Source of the DNA: Paraburkholderia sp. HP33-1
Lineage (GTDB): Bacteria > Pseudomonadota > Gammaproteobacteria > Burkholderiales > Burkholderiaceae
DNA length: 64,000 nucleotides
NCBI RefSeq assembly: GCF_021390595.1
Contig: NZ_JAJEJR010000001.1
Coordinates: forward strand, 1,922,001-1,986,000
Direction of reading: 5' to 3'
The first letter of the stretch is position 1. Every line of letters begins with the position of its first letter. The position numbers were made by a program, and so were the translations under genes. The notes beneath the pieces were generated by a model. That model was not told the origin of the DNA and did not search any database. It worked only from the letters and a program-made list of their open reading frames with translations. Positions 16,402-25,369 of this stretch are shown here, one piece after another.

Positions 16402-18903
16402 TCAAGGCTTGTTCGACTCGAAGAGATCCATGATCTGCTTCTTCTCGGTCGTCGACACGCTCGGCGGCGGCACGACCGGCGGCGTCATGCCGGCCGGCCC
16501 GACACCGCCGAGCGCGTCGGTCGCGCCGGCCATCGGATTGCCCGAATCGAGACCGATGCTCGCGACGAAGCCTTGCCCCGGCAGCTTGTCGCTGAAGAAC
16601 AGCTCACCGTCCATCACCGTCACGCCGTCGGGTTGCTGCGGCTCGGCCTGCGGCACGCCGCGCAGCGCGCGCTGCATGTACTCGACCCAGATCGGCAGCG
16701 CGAGCTGCGCGCCGAATTCGCGGCTGCCGAGGCTCTTCGGCTGGTCGTAGCCCATCCACGCGACCGCCACCAGCGACTGCTGATAGCCCGCGAACCAGCC
16801 GTCCTTCGCGTCATTGGTCGTGCCGGTCTTGCCGTGCAGGTCCGAGCGATGCAGCACGTTGGTGCCCGCCCCCGTACCTGCGGTCGCGACCGAATGCAGC
16901 AGGCTGTTCATGATGTACGCGTTACGCGGCTCGAGCGTGCGCGGCGCGTCGCGCCCGGCGACGAGCGGCTGCGCGCGCGAGATCGCCACGCCACGCGCGT
17001 CGGTCACTTCGTTGATCAGATACGGATTGATCCGGTAGCCGCCGTTCGCGAACACCGAGTACGCGCCCGCCGATTGCAACGGCGTGACGAGGCCCGCGCC
17101 CAGCGCCATCGGCAGATACGGCGGAGTCTTGTCGGCGTCGAAGCCAAAGCGCTGCGTGACGAAGTCCTGCGCGTATTTGGTGCCGATGAACGAAAGGATG
17201 CGGATCGACACGAGGTTCTTCGACTTCTGCAGCGCGAGGCGCATCGACATCGGACCGTCGGGCTGGTCGTCATCCTTCGGCTCCCATGCGTCGCCTCCCG
17301 GTGTGCTCGGCGGGAAGTACAGCGGCGCGTCGTTGATGATCGTCGCCGGGCCGAGTCCCTTTTCGAGCGACGCCGAGTAAATGAACGGCTTGAAGCTCGA
17401 ACCCGGCTGCCGCCACGCCTGCGTCACATGGTTGAACTTGTTCTTGTTGAAGTCGAAGCCGCCGATCAGCGCGCGAATCGCGCCGTCCTGCGGCGTCAGC
17501 GAGACCAGCGCGCCTTCGACCTGCGGCAACTGCGTGATCTGCCAGTTGCCCTTGTCGTCGGCGACGAGGCGCACGATCGAGCCCGGCCTGATGCGCAGCG
17601 TCGCGTTCGCGCGCGGGCTCAACGCCGCGGCGACGAACCGCAGGCCGTCGCCCGATACCGTCACCTGCGTGCCGTCGACCAGTTGCGCGACCACCTGTTT
17701 CGCGCTCGCGTCCGTCACTACACCGGCGATGATCTCGCCGTTGTCGGGGTGATCGGTCAGCGCGTCGTCGATCGCCTGATCGCGGTCGTCGCCCGCCTCG
17801 GGCAGCTGCACGAAGCCTTCCGGTCCGCGATAGCCGTGGCGCCGCTCGTAGTCCATCACGCCTTTGCGCACGGCGCGATATGCCGCGTCCTGATCGGCGG
17901 AGTCGATCGTCGTGGTCACGTTCAGGCCGCGCGTATAGGTTTCGTCCTTGTACTGGGCGTACATCATCTGCCGCACCATTTCGGCGACGTACTCGGCGTG
18001 CACGCTGTACTCGTTGCCCGGATTCTTCGTGTGAATTTCTTCCTTCACAGCCTGGTCGTACTGCTGCTGCGTGATGTAGTTCAGCTCGAGCATGCGTCGC
18101 AGGATGTACTCCTGACGGATCTTCGCGCGCTTCGGATTGACGACCGGGTTATACGCGGACGGAGCCTTCGGCAGACCCGCGAGCATCGCAGCCTCCGCCA
18201 GCGTGATGTCCTTCAGGTCCTTGCCGAAGTACACGCGCGCGGCCGCCGCGAAGCCGTACGCGCGCTCGCCCAGATAGATCTGGTTCATGTACAGCTCGAG
18301 AATCTGGTCCTTCGTCAGCGCGCGCTCGATCTTGTAGGCGAGCAGCATCTCGTAGACCTTGCGCGTGTAGGTTTTCTCGCTGGAGAGGAAGAAGTTGCGC
18401 GCGACCTGCATCGTGATCGTGCTCGCGCCCTGCGACGCGCCGCCGTGCGCGAGGTCGGCGAAACCGGCGCGCAGAATGCCGACGAAGTCGACGCCGCCGT
18501 GTTCGTAAAAGCGGTAGTCCTCGATCGCGAGCACCGCTTTTTTCATCTGGTCGGGAATGTCCTGGAAGCGCACGAGGCTGCGCCGCTCCTCGCCGAACTC
18601 ACCGATCAGGACGTGATCCGCGGTATAGACGCGCAGCGGCACTTTCGGGCGATAGTCGGTCAACGCGTCGAGCGACGGCAATTGCGGCCCCATCACGACG
18701 AGTGCATAGCCGAGGATCAGCGCGCCGACCACGACAAGGGTCGCGATCAGGCCGAAGAACCACAGCACGAGCGACGCACCGATCGAGCGACGGCCGCGCC
18801 CGGCGTCGCGCGAAGCGGCGTTGCGTGGAGGCGTGCCTTGGTGGGAGTCCCGGTCTTCACCGGCCGGAGAGTTCGAGGAATGCGGTCGTTTGATGATTGG
18901 CAT
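16402..18903 (-). CDS. mrcA: Penicillin-binding protein 1A (bifunctional murein synthase)
   Basis: An 833-residue class A PBP that polymerises lipid II and cross-links peptidoglycan in the periplasm. I start it at the ATG at 18903 (MPIIKRPHSSN) because the further upstream codons are Arg/Cys/Pro-rich noise. One TM anchor lies near residues 40-70. The GT51 glycosyltransferase domain shows AIEDYRFYEHGGVD, GASTITMQVARN and RKVYEMLLA. The transpeptidase motifs are SSFK (Ser502, Lys505), SKN (561-563) and KTGTT (from Lys692). An OB-like insert precedes the transpeptidase domain. A separate promoter is visible at 19067-19094. Confidence 0.95.
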   Translation of the reverse strand: MPIIKRPHSSNSPAGEDRDSHQGTPPRNAASRDAGRGRRSIGASLVLWFFGLIATLVVVGALILGYALVVMGPQLPSLDALTDYRPKVPLRVYTADHVLIGEFGEERRSLVRFQDIPDQMKKAVLAIEDYRFYEHGGVDFVGILRAGFADLAHGGASQGASTITMQVARNFFLSSEKTYTRKVYEMLLAYKIERALTKDQILELYMNQIYLGERAYGFAAAARVYFGKDLKDITLAEAAMLAGLPKAPSAYNPVVNPKRAKIRQEYILRRMLELNYITQQQYDQAVKEEIHTKNPGNEYSVHAEYVAEMVRQMMYAQYKDETYTRGLNVTTTIDSADQDAAYRAVRKGVMDYERRHGYRGPEGFVQLPEAGDDRDQAIDDALTDHPDNGEIIAGVVTDASAKQVVAQLVDGTQVTVSGDGLRFVAAALSPRANATLRIRPGSIVRLVADDKGNWQITQLPQVEGALVSLTPQDGAIRALIGGFDFNKNKFNHVTQAWRQPGSSFKPFIYSASLEKGLGPATIINDAPLYFPPSTPGGDAWEPKDDDQPDGPMSMRLALQKSKNLVSIRILSFIGTKYAQDFVTQRFGFDADKTPPYLPMALGAGLVTPLQSAGAYSVFANGGYRINPYLINEVTDARGVAISRAQPLVAGRDAPRTLEPRNAYIMNSLLHSVATAGTGAGTNVLHRSDLHGKTGTTNDAKDGWFAGYQQSLVAVAWMGYDQPKSLGSREFGAQLALPIWVEYMQRALRGVPQAEPQQPDGVTVMDGELFFSDKLPGQGFVASIGLDSGNPMAGATDALGGVGPAGMTPPVVPPPSVSTTEKKQIMDLFESNKP

Positions 18904-19066
18904 GACTGGAATAATGGGCCCGCAACGGAGCGCCTGTCTGCACGCGCGCGGCGCGCGCATGGGTCGTGTTCGACATCCTGGCCGGGACGTACGCCGCCCT
19001 GCGGACCTTGCCCCCGGCCGGCCGCACGGCACGCCTCGGACCATGTCCGGCGCAACGTAACAGCGC

Positions 19067-19094
19067 ATTTTAAAAGAAATCGGCAGCGGTCCAA
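19067..19094 (-). promoter_or_regulatory. Candidate sigma-70 promoter for mrcA
   Basis: Reading the minus strand, TTGGAC (19094-19089) and TAAAAT (19072-19067) are separated by 16 bases, about 165 bases before the mrcA start. The remainder of the 562-base gap 18904-19465 contains TTATCAACA and TGTGGACAA near 19205-19236, which look like DnaA boxes. There are only two of them and no other origin features. Confidence 0.5.
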
Positions 19095-19465
19095 CGCAGT
19101 TTTTTTGTAAGAATTCCCTTCGCGGACCGCCTTTTTCTAGTCAGTGCCTGTAATTTCGGGCAGCGCGCGGTGCAGCTTGGGCGCGATACGCGGCTTATGC
19201 GGGGTTATCAACATTTTCTGTTGAAAGGGCTGTGGACAAACCGCCCGCAAACACTACAACTCATTGATGTCACGGGATTTTCGCGCTGCGCTTGTTCCGT
19301 GACGGCGCAACTCGTCATATGATGAACCCCGCGCGCCCGAGCAGGTCGATGCGCGCGACGGCGACCCCATCGGCGGGTTCCAGCGGCAGCTCCAATGACG
19401 GGTTCCGACACCGCATCCGGAGGCACGCGCCGACCCGCCCATGCCAACAATACTGCGAGTCGATC

Positions 19466-20092
19466 ATGTCCAAGCCCAGCGAGCGGATCGTCGTATTCGT
19501 CACGACCGCGCAGAAACGTGCGATTACCGCGACCGCGGAGGATCTGGGCATCAGCGTCAGTGAACTGATGCGGCGCGCGGTGCTGAGCTTCGGCGCGACC
19601 AGCGAGCAGGTCAAGGCCGCGAGTATCGTCGACCGGCTGCGCGCGCCGCGCGCGCCCGATGCGCTTAACGCGGCTCTGCAGCGTGTCGCGCGCGGTACGC
19701 GCTATGCGCGGGCTGCCCTGCCGATGTCGTTGCAAGCGCACGAGACGGATGGTGCCGCTGCGTCTGGCGACGCCGCTGCGGCCAACGGGGCTGCCGGCGC
19801 GGCAGATGCCGTGGATTCGCCCCCGCCGCTGCTTCCCGCGGGCGTCGCCGCCGCGCTCGCGGCAGAGCAGGACGAACAGGCAGTGGCCACCGCCGAAGCC
19901 GTCGCGCGTCTCACGGCAGCACGCGGCGCCGAAATCGCAGAAAGCGCCGAAACAGCCGCAATCGAGACTGCAGCGCCTAAACGGAAGCGGCTGCGGCTGC
20001 GCAACTCACTGAAGCGCCGCCGCGTCGACAAGTCCACCGACGACGACGAACCCGACAGCGACCCGAGCACCGAAAGCAGCCGCTTCGCGTAA
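19466..20092 (+). CDS. Ribbon-helix-helix-like protein with long Ala-rich, basic tail
   Basis: The start at the ATG 19466 (MSKPSERIVVFVTTAQKRAI) gives 208 residues. The first 45 residues follow an RHH/CopG plan: a beta strand (RIVVFVT), then helices (QKRAITATAEDL, ISVSELMRRAVLSF). The rest is Ala-rich and acidic low complexity (about 90-180), ending in a strongly basic patch (KRKRLRLRNSLKRRRVDK) and an acidic C-terminus. This suggests a DNA-binding or nucleoid-associated protein with a disordered tail, but the function is unknown. The frame is open further upstream without homology. Confidence 0.65.
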   Translation: MSKPSERIVVFVTTAQKRAITATAEDLGISVSELMRRAVLSFGATSEQVKAASIVDRLRAPRAPDALNAALQRVARGTRYARAALPMSLQAHETDGAAASGDAAAANGAAGAADAVDSPPPLLPAGVAAALAAEQDEQAVATAEAVARLTAARGAEIAESAETAAIETAAPKRKRLRLRNSLKRRRVDKSTDDDEPDSDPSTESSRFA

Positions 20093-20554
20093 CGGAAAGC
20101 ATGACGGAAAATTACCGTGCGTCGAGCCGCAATCAACGCCTTTGAGCGAGCGGGCCCGGGCACGCAACGAGCCTCCCGGTTGCAGATCGTTACATCAGTG
20201 ACACGCGCATGAACCGCCATTAGACAACGCCCGCCCCCTCGCGCAGACAGCGGCTTTTCCTGCCCCGCGCGAGCCCTCGGACGGCCGTATCGTTTAAGCC
20301 ATCTTTAAGACCGCCGATGGTGTAATATCCGCCGTCAAGTCCATACCCCTCGTGGCTTTCCATCATCCGGGCCAGCACCAACCCGACATTGCGCCCCAAC
20401 AAAAACGCGCTGCCCTATTGCAATTGGCAACTGCGCCCCGAACTCCGGTCCGAACGTTGCGCATCGCGCGCGGCGGCGTAAAGTAGCAGTAGCAGCTAAA
20501 GGCAGTCAGGCGCGCACGCATCGTCGGCGCCGCTTACATTCTCTGGAGGTTTTC
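20093..20554. other. Intergenic region before pspA-like gene
   Basis: 462 bases without a convincing gene. A Shine-Dalgarno sequence GGAGG stands just before the pspA-like ATG. I looked for a sigma-54 promoter, as in enterobacterial psp operons, and did not find the TGGCAC-N5-TTGC pattern. A 60-codon minus-strand frame at 20220-20402 is not supported. Confidence 0.5.
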
Positions 20555-21235
20555 ATGTCGCTTTTTGACAGCATTTCGCGCACCGTCAAAGGTCTTCTGA
20601 ACGATGCGGCCGACTCGGTGCAGGATCCGTCGCGCGACTCGCGCCAGATCGTGCGCGAACTCGACGACAGCATCGGCAAGGCCGAGAACTCGCTGATCGA
20701 GATTCAGGCGCAGGTTGCCACTCAGCAAAGCAAGCGCGATGTTGCCGCGGACAAGGCGAAGAAGTATGAAGACGGCGCCCGCCGCGCGCTGCAGTCCGGC
20801 GACGAAGCGCTCGCGCGTGAAGCGCTCGGCGCGCAAGCCACGGCCGAAGCCGAACGCGATGCGCTGACGAAAGAACTGACTTCGCTGGAGCCGTCGGTCG
20901 CGCAGCTGAAGAGCCAGATCGAGGACATGCGTTCGCGCCGCAACGACCTGAACGCGCGCTCGAATATCCTGCAGGCCAAGCAGGAGATCGCGCAGGCGAA
21001 GGATGTCGCGGCCACGGCACTCGGCGGCATCGGCGGCAAGAACCTGTCCGAGGATTTCCAGAAGCTCGAAGACAAGGTCGCGCTGTCGAACGCGCGTTCG
21101 GACGCACGTCTGAACTCCGCCGACGAGAAAAGCGGCAAGGCGCTCGACGACAAGCTCGCCGAGCTGAATCGCGGCCCGTCGGTCGACGACCGGCTCGAAG
21201 CCCTGAAAAAGCAGCTCAACACGCCGGCGCAGTAA
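20555..21235 (+). CDS. pspA: PspA/IM30 family protein
   Basis: A 226-residue PspA/IM30-type membrane-stress protein. It begins SLFDSISRTVKGLLNDA, the amphipathic membrane-binding helix, then has an almost unbroken coiled coil (about 25-190) rich in Ala, Gln, Glu and Lys. Family members assemble into ESCRT-III-like rods or rings on damaged inner membranes. A strong GGAGG precedes the start. No pspBC or pspF genes are nearby. Instead a TPR membrane protein follows at 157 bases, which may be its partner. The space between holds two hairpin-forming repeats (about 21293-21326 and 21330-21346) with no T run. Confidence 0.88.
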   Translation: MSLFDSISRTVKGLLNDAADSVQDPSRDSRQIVRELDDSIGKAENSLIEIQAQVATQQSKRDVAADKAKKYEDGARRALQSGDEALAREALGAQATAEAERDALTKELTSLEPSVAQLKSQIEDMRSRRNDLNARSNILQAKQEIAQAKDVAATALGGIGGKNLSEDFQKLEDKVALSNARSDARLNSADEKSGKALDDKLAELNRGPSVDDRLEALKKQLNTPAQ

Positions 21236-21392
21236 ATGCCGGGGGCGCGTGCCTCGCGGTACGCACAGCAACGGTAAATGCAGTAGTAGTACATGCCGGT
21301 ACGCTCGCTCCTGAACGCACCGGCATACCGGCCGCCACAGGCGGCCACCGCAATCGACTGATGGAGACGGGCGCGCCGCGCCCGGTCCGCAA

Positions 21393-22574
21393 ATGAAAAA
21401 ACTTTTCGCAACCGCCTTCGCTTCGCTGCTGCTCGTGTCGGCCGCGGCGTTCGCGGTGCCGACCGCTCAGCAAATCGAATCGGCGATGTCGCAGGGCAAC
21501 TGGCAGCAGGCCGACGCCGGCCTCACCGAGGTGTTGCAAGCCCATCCGAACAACGCGCACGCGCACTATCTGTACGCCCAGGTGCTCGATCGCGAAGGTC
21601 GTTCCGGCGAGGCGCTCGATCAGCTGGAACAGGCGAAGACGCTCGATCCGCAGATCCGCTTCACCGACTCGGGCCGTTTCGCGCAAACCGAAGCGCGCCT
21701 GCGCCGCGACGCGGAACGCGCGGGCGGCAACGTCACCCGTCACGCCGCGAATCCGTTCGCGCAGCAGAATGCGCCTGCTGTGCAGCAACAGTCGGCGATG
21801 ATGTCGCAAGCGCAACAACGGCATGGTCCGGGGGTAGGTATGTGGATCGGTATCATCGTTCTCATCGCAGCGATCGCGCTCGTGCTGCGCTGGACTTTGC
21901 GCCGTGCGCGCAGCCAGGAAGATACGCGCGCCGACGAGGATCGCCGCGCGCAATTGAAGCGCGCGACTGACATGCTCAACACGGTGCGTTCGCTCAAACT
22001 CGACGTGAAGCTGTCCACCGCGCCGGGTCACGAACTGCTAGAGAAAGACGTCGAAGCGACCGAAGATCAGTTGCGCGGCGTCGTCGAAACGCTGTCGAAC
22101 GGCAAGAATCCGCTGCCACCTTATGCGCTCGACGAGTTCGAGCAGCGCCTCGCCAGCCTGCGCGCGCGCGCCGATGGCCGGCCCGATCCGACTGCTGCGT
22201 CCGCGAGCACCGGCCAGCAGCAATCGGCGTACGCGCAGGAGGCCGAACGCTTCGGCAACCCGCAGCCGCCTTATCCGCAACAGGGTCCGTATCAGCAGCA
22301 GCCGCAGGTCATCGTGCAGCAAGGCGGTGGCATGGGTGGCGGCATGGGCGGTCTGCTGACCGGCGTGTTGCTTGGCGAAGCACTGAGTCATGGGCGTGAT
22401 CGCGTCGTCGAACGCGACGTGATCGTCGACGACGACGAATTGCGCCGTCGCCGCAACGATGCTGGAAACGACGGCGGCCTCGACTTCGGTCAGGGTTCGA
22501 ACGACTGGAACGACAACGGCGGCGGTATCGACATGGGCAGCAACGACGATTCCGGTGGCTGGACCGATACCTGA
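21393..22574 (+). CDS. TPR-containing membrane protein, putative partner of PspA
   Basis: A 393-residue protein with an N-terminal signal peptide (MKKLFATAFASLLLVSAAAFA), a TPR-like helical region (about 25-95: AMSQGNWQQADAGLTEVL, NNAHAHYLYAQVLDREG), and one TM helix (about 148-168, GMWIGIIVLIAAIALVL). A cytoplasmic coiled region follows, then a Gln/Pro-rich linker, a Gly/Met stretch (GGGMGGGMGGLLTGVLLG) and an Asp/Asn/Gly-rich tail. The TPR part would be periplasmic. The order after pspA, with a terminator after it, suggests a two-gene unit with a role in envelope stress. That role is an inference from position only. Confidence 0.75.
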   Translation: MKKLFATAFASLLLVSAAAFAVPTAQQIESAMSQGNWQQADAGLTEVLQAHPNNAHAHYLYAQVLDREGRSGEALDQLEQAKTLDPQIRFTDSGRFAQTEARLRRDAERAGGNVTRHAANPFAQQNAPAVQQQSAMMSQAQQRHGPGVGMWIGIIVLIAAIALVLRWTLRRARSQEDTRADEDRRAQLKRATDMLNTVRSLKLDVKLSTAPGHELLEKDVEATEDQLRGVVETLSNGKNPLPPYALDEFEQRLASLRARADGRPDPTAASASTGQQQSAYAQEAERFGNPQPPYPQQGPYQQQPQVIVQQGGGMGGGMGGLLTGVLLGEALSHGRDRVVERDVIVDDDELRRRRNDAGNDGGLDFGQGSNDWNDNGGGIDMGSNDDSGGWTDT

Positions 22575-22614
22575 GCGATCCGCTGCGTCAGATTCCGCTG
22601 CATGTTGAATGAAG

Positions 22615-22651
22615 AACAGGCTCCTGTGAACTGCACGGAGCCTGTTTTTTT
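22615..22651 (+). terminator. Rho-independent terminator after the TPR gene
   Basis: AACAGGCTCC (22615-22624) pairs perfectly with GGAGCCTGTT (22637-22646), followed by a run of T to 22651. Confidence 0.85.
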
Positions 22652-22853
22652 GTCTGCCGGTCTTGCGTTGTGCCGGCGCTTGCGTCACGCCCGCGCCGAC
22701 TCCGCGTCGCAGCCCTCGTGCTGCACGAGCACGATCGCCCGAGCGCGAACGGAAGGAATGCAACGCAGGCGCGCCGCGGCACGCTTTGCGGTTCGTCGTG
22801 CGGCAAGCCGCTATCATTTCACCCCCCGCTTTCGCCCCGTGCCGGAGACCACC

Positions 22854-24344
22854 GTGACGCCTGCCTCTTCCGCTTCATCCGCCGCGCCGCGCATTGCGAT
22901 CGTCGGCAGTGGCTTTGCCGGTCTCGGCATGGCGATCCGTCTGCAGCAGATGGGTATCACATCGTTTACGGTCTACGAGGCCGCGAGCGGCATCGGCGGC
23001 ACGTGGCGCGACAATACCTATCCTGGCGCGGCCTGCGATGTCCCCTCGCACCTCTATTCGTTTTCGTTCGAGGCGAATCCGGCGTGGTCGCGCGCGTTCA
23101 GCAGTCAGGCCGAAATTCTCGCGTATCTGCAGCACTGCGCGCGCAAGTACGGCGTCGATCGCTATGTGCGCTGCAACGCGAAGGTAAGCGCCGCGCGCTT
23201 CGACGACGCGCGGCAGATCTGGCTCGTCGAACTCGACACGAACGGCGCGCGCGAAACCATCGAGGCCGACGTGCTGATCGCCGCGAGCGGTCCGCTGTCA
23301 CGTCCCGCGCTGCCTCGCATCGCCGGTATCGAACGTTTCGAGGGCAAGCTGTTCCATTCGGCGCGCTGGGATCACGGTTATTCGCTCGACGGCAAACGCG
23401 TCGCTGTGATCGGCACCGGCGCGAGCGCGATCCAGTTCGTGCCGAAAATCCAGCCGCGCGTCGCGCATCTGGACCTGTTCCAGCGCACCGCGCCGTGGGT
23501 GATGCCGAAGCGCGACAAGCCGATCGGCCCGCGCGCGCAGTGGCTCTTTCGCACGCTGCCGTTCACGCAGCGTTTCGTACGCAGTGCGATCTATTGGCAG
23601 CTCGAATCGCGCGGGGTGGCGTTCGTCGTCAATCCGAAGCTCATGAAGGCGCCGATGAAGTTCGGCCTCAGCTATCTGGAGCGACGCGTCAAGGACCCGG
23701 CGCTGCGCGCGAAGCTCACGCCGAACTACCTTCTCGGCTGCAAGCGCGTGCTGCTGTCGAGCGATTATTACCCGGCCGTCTGTCAGCCGAACGTCGACGT
23801 CGTGACGAGCGGCATTCGCGAAATCGTCGCGGACGGCATCGTGACGGACGACGGCGTGCATCACCGCGCGGATGCGATCATCTGCGGCACCGGTTTCCAG
23901 GTCAACGACGTGCGCGCGCCGTTCGAAGTGACCGGCCTCGATGGCAGCGACCTCAGCGCGCTTTGGCTGCGCGATGGCCCCGAGGCCTATCTCGGCACGA
24001 GCATCGCGAACTTCCCGAACTTCTTCATGATCGCCGGCCCGAACACGGGGCTCGGCCATAACTCGATGATCTACATGATCGAGTCGCAACTGCGCTATAT
24101 CGTCGATTGCCTGCGCGTACTGCGCAAGCACAAGGCGCGCACCATGACCCTGCGCGCCGACGTGCAGCGCGATTTCAACGCGCGTCTGCAGCAGGAGATG
24201 CAGCACGCGGTGTGGACGAGCGGCTGCCATAGCTGGTATCAAACACAGAGTGGCAAGGTCACCGCGATCTGGCCAGGCTTCACGTTCAGCTTTCGCAAAC
24301 GTACGCGGCGCGTGCGGCCACAGGATTACCGCTTCGCGCGTTGA
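22854..24344 (+). CDS. Class B flavin monooxygenase (Baeyer-Villiger type)
   Basis: The GTG at 22854, seven bases after GGAG, gives 496 residues. The frame extends upstream through the terminator, which argues against earlier starts. An FAD Rossmann motif GSGFAG (18-23) is followed by GTWRDNTYPGAACDVPSHLYS, a typical BVMO segment. The fingerprint FEGKLFHSARW (from about 162) fits FxGxxxHxxxW, and a second nucleotide motif VIGTGASAIQ binds NADPH. These enzymes insert oxygen next to ketones or oxidise heteroatoms. The substrate is unknown and there are no linked pathway genes. Confidence 0.88.
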   Translation: MTPASSASSAAPRIAIVGSGFAGLGMAIRLQQMGITSFTVYEAASGIGGTWRDNTYPGAACDVPSHLYSFSFEANPAWSRAFSSQAEILAYLQHCARKYGVDRYVRCNAKVSAARFDDARQIWLVELDTNGARETIEADVLIAASGPLSRPALPRIAGIERFEGKLFHSARWDHGYSLDGKRVAVIGTGASAIQFVPKIQPRVAHLDLFQRTAPWVMPKRDKPIGPRAQWLFRTLPFTQRFVRSAIYWQLESRGVAFVVNPKLMKAPMKFGLSYLERRVKDPALRAKLTPNYLLGCKRVLLSSDYYPAVCQPNVDVVTSGIREIVADGIVTDDGVHHRADAIICGTGFQVNDVRAPFEVTGLDGSDLSALWLRDGPEAYLGTSIANFPNFFMIAGPNTGLGHNSMIYMIESQLRYIVDCLRVLRKHKARTMTLRADVQRDFNARLQQEMQHAVWTSGCHSWYQTQSGKVTAIWPGFTFSFRKRTRRVRPQDYRFAR

Positions 24345-24357
24345 ACCGGCACACTCA

Positions 24358-24477
24358 TTACCCGCCGCCGCTCAGTAACTGCAACAGCTCCCACAGAAAC
24401 TTCACGACGATCACGATCAGTTCCCACAGCCGATAGAGCGGCTTCCAGTCCAGCACGCGCAGAAGGGACTCGATCAT
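24358..24477 (-). CDS. Possible 39-aa hydrophobic small protein
   Basis: On the minus strand, ATG at 24477 to TAA at 24358 encodes 39 residues: MIESLLRVLDWKPLYRLWEL, then IVIVVKFLWELLQLL and SGGG. The pattern is a charged start followed by a hydrophobic, Trp-containing helix with Glu/Lys, which would suit a single-pass or peripheral membrane peptide. It follows the potI-like stop by 73 bases on the same strand and could be the last gene of that operon. No clear Shine-Dalgarno sequence precedes it, so its reality is uncertain. Confidence 0.4.
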   Translation of the reverse strand: MIESLLRVLDWKPLYRLWELIVIVVKFLWELLQLLSGGG

Positions 24478-24550
24478 GGCTATCGTCAGAAAAAGTGAAG
24501 GCCGCGATTCGTGGTTCGATCACGCGCGACGCCTCGCGCGTCGCGCAACC

Positions 24551-25369
24551 TCAAACCGCCATCACGGCCCGCTTGCGCTCCGCGCGCTGCATGAAGAAGT
24601 TCGCCGCGACGACGCCAACCGTGACGACCGCGATGAACAGCGTCGCGAGCGCATTCATCTCCGGGTTCAGGCCGAGGCGCACGCGCGAGAACACGACGAG
24701 CGGCAAGGTCGTCGAGCCAGGACCCGACAGGAACGCTGAGAGCACGAGGTCGTCGATCGACAGCGTGAACGACAGCAGCCAGCCCGACACCAGCGCCTGC
24801 GAAATCAGCGGCAACGTGACGGAGAAGAACACGCGCAGCGGTGTCGCGCCGAGGTCGAGCGCGGCTTCCTCGAGCGACGGATGCAGCTCCCGCACGCGCG
24901 ACTGCACGATGATCGCGACGTACGAAATACACAGCATCACGTGACCGATCCAGATCGTGAAGATGCCGCGTTCGGCCGGCCAGCCGATCCAGCGCGCCAT
25001 TTCGATGAACAGCAGCAGGAGCGAGATACCCTGAATGACTTCGGGAATCACCAGCGGCGCGTTGATCATGCCTGTGTACAGCGTGAAGCCGCGAAAGCGC
25101 CCCATGCGCGCGAGCACGAAACCGGCCCACGTGCCGATGATGACCGACGCGAACGCCGTCAACAAGCCAATGCGCAACGACAGCCACGCGGACGCAATGA
25201 GTTCGTCGTCGCTCAACAGCGCCACATACCAGCGCGTCGAAAAGCGCGTCCACACCGTGACAAGTTGCGATTCGTTGAACGAATACACGACGAGGCTGAC
25301 GATCGGGATATATAGAAACAGAAAGCCGATGCCCAGAGCGATCAGCTGCAGCATGCGATTGGGCTTCAT
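24551..25369 (-). CDS. potI: Polyamine ABC transporter permease (PotI type)
   Basis: The second inner-membrane permease of a spermidine/putrescine ABC importer, 272 residues from the ATG at 25369 with GGAGGAGGG upstream. It has six TM helices and the EAA loop (ELHPSLEEAALDLGATPLRVFFSVTLP) that docks on the ATPase. Its start overlaps the potH stop (ATGA). The open frame extends 27 codons further but without homology. Confidence 0.92.
   Translation of the reverse strand: MKPNRMLQLIALGIGFLFLYIPIVSLVVYSFNESQLVTVWTRFSTRWYVALLSDDELIASAWLSLRIGLLTAFASVIIGTWAGFVLARMGRFRGFTLYTGMINAPLVIPEVIQGISLLLLFIEMARWIGWPAERGIFTIWIGHVMLCISYVAIIVQSRVRELHPSLEEAALDLGATPLRVFFSVTLPLISQALVSGWLLSFTLSIDDLVLSAFLSGPGSTTLPLVVFSRVRLGLNPEMNALATLFIAVVTVGVVAANFFMQRAERKRAVMAV

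Noticed and set aside
16291..19110. 939-codon open frame on the strand opposite mrcA
   Set aside because: It is an antisense shadow of a clear PBP1A gene, with Arg/His-rich composition typical of the complement of high-GC codons and no domain.
19200..19240. Replication origin suggested by TTATCAACA and TGTGGACAA
   Set aside because: Only two imperfect DnaA-like boxes, with no AT-rich unwinding region and no dnaA, parAB or rep gene nearby.
20220..20402. 60-codon minus-strand ORF before pspA
   Set aside because: No ribosome-binding site, domain or hydrophobic segment; length is within chance for this base composition.
20093..20554. Sigma-54 promoter for the pspA-like gene
   Set aside because: TTGGCA occurs near 20423, but the required TTGC at the -12 position is absent.
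22602..22853. Upstream extension of the monooxygenase frame
   Set aside because: It runs through a strong terminator hairpin and is Arg/Ala-rich without homology; the GTG at 22854 has a proper ribosome-binding site.
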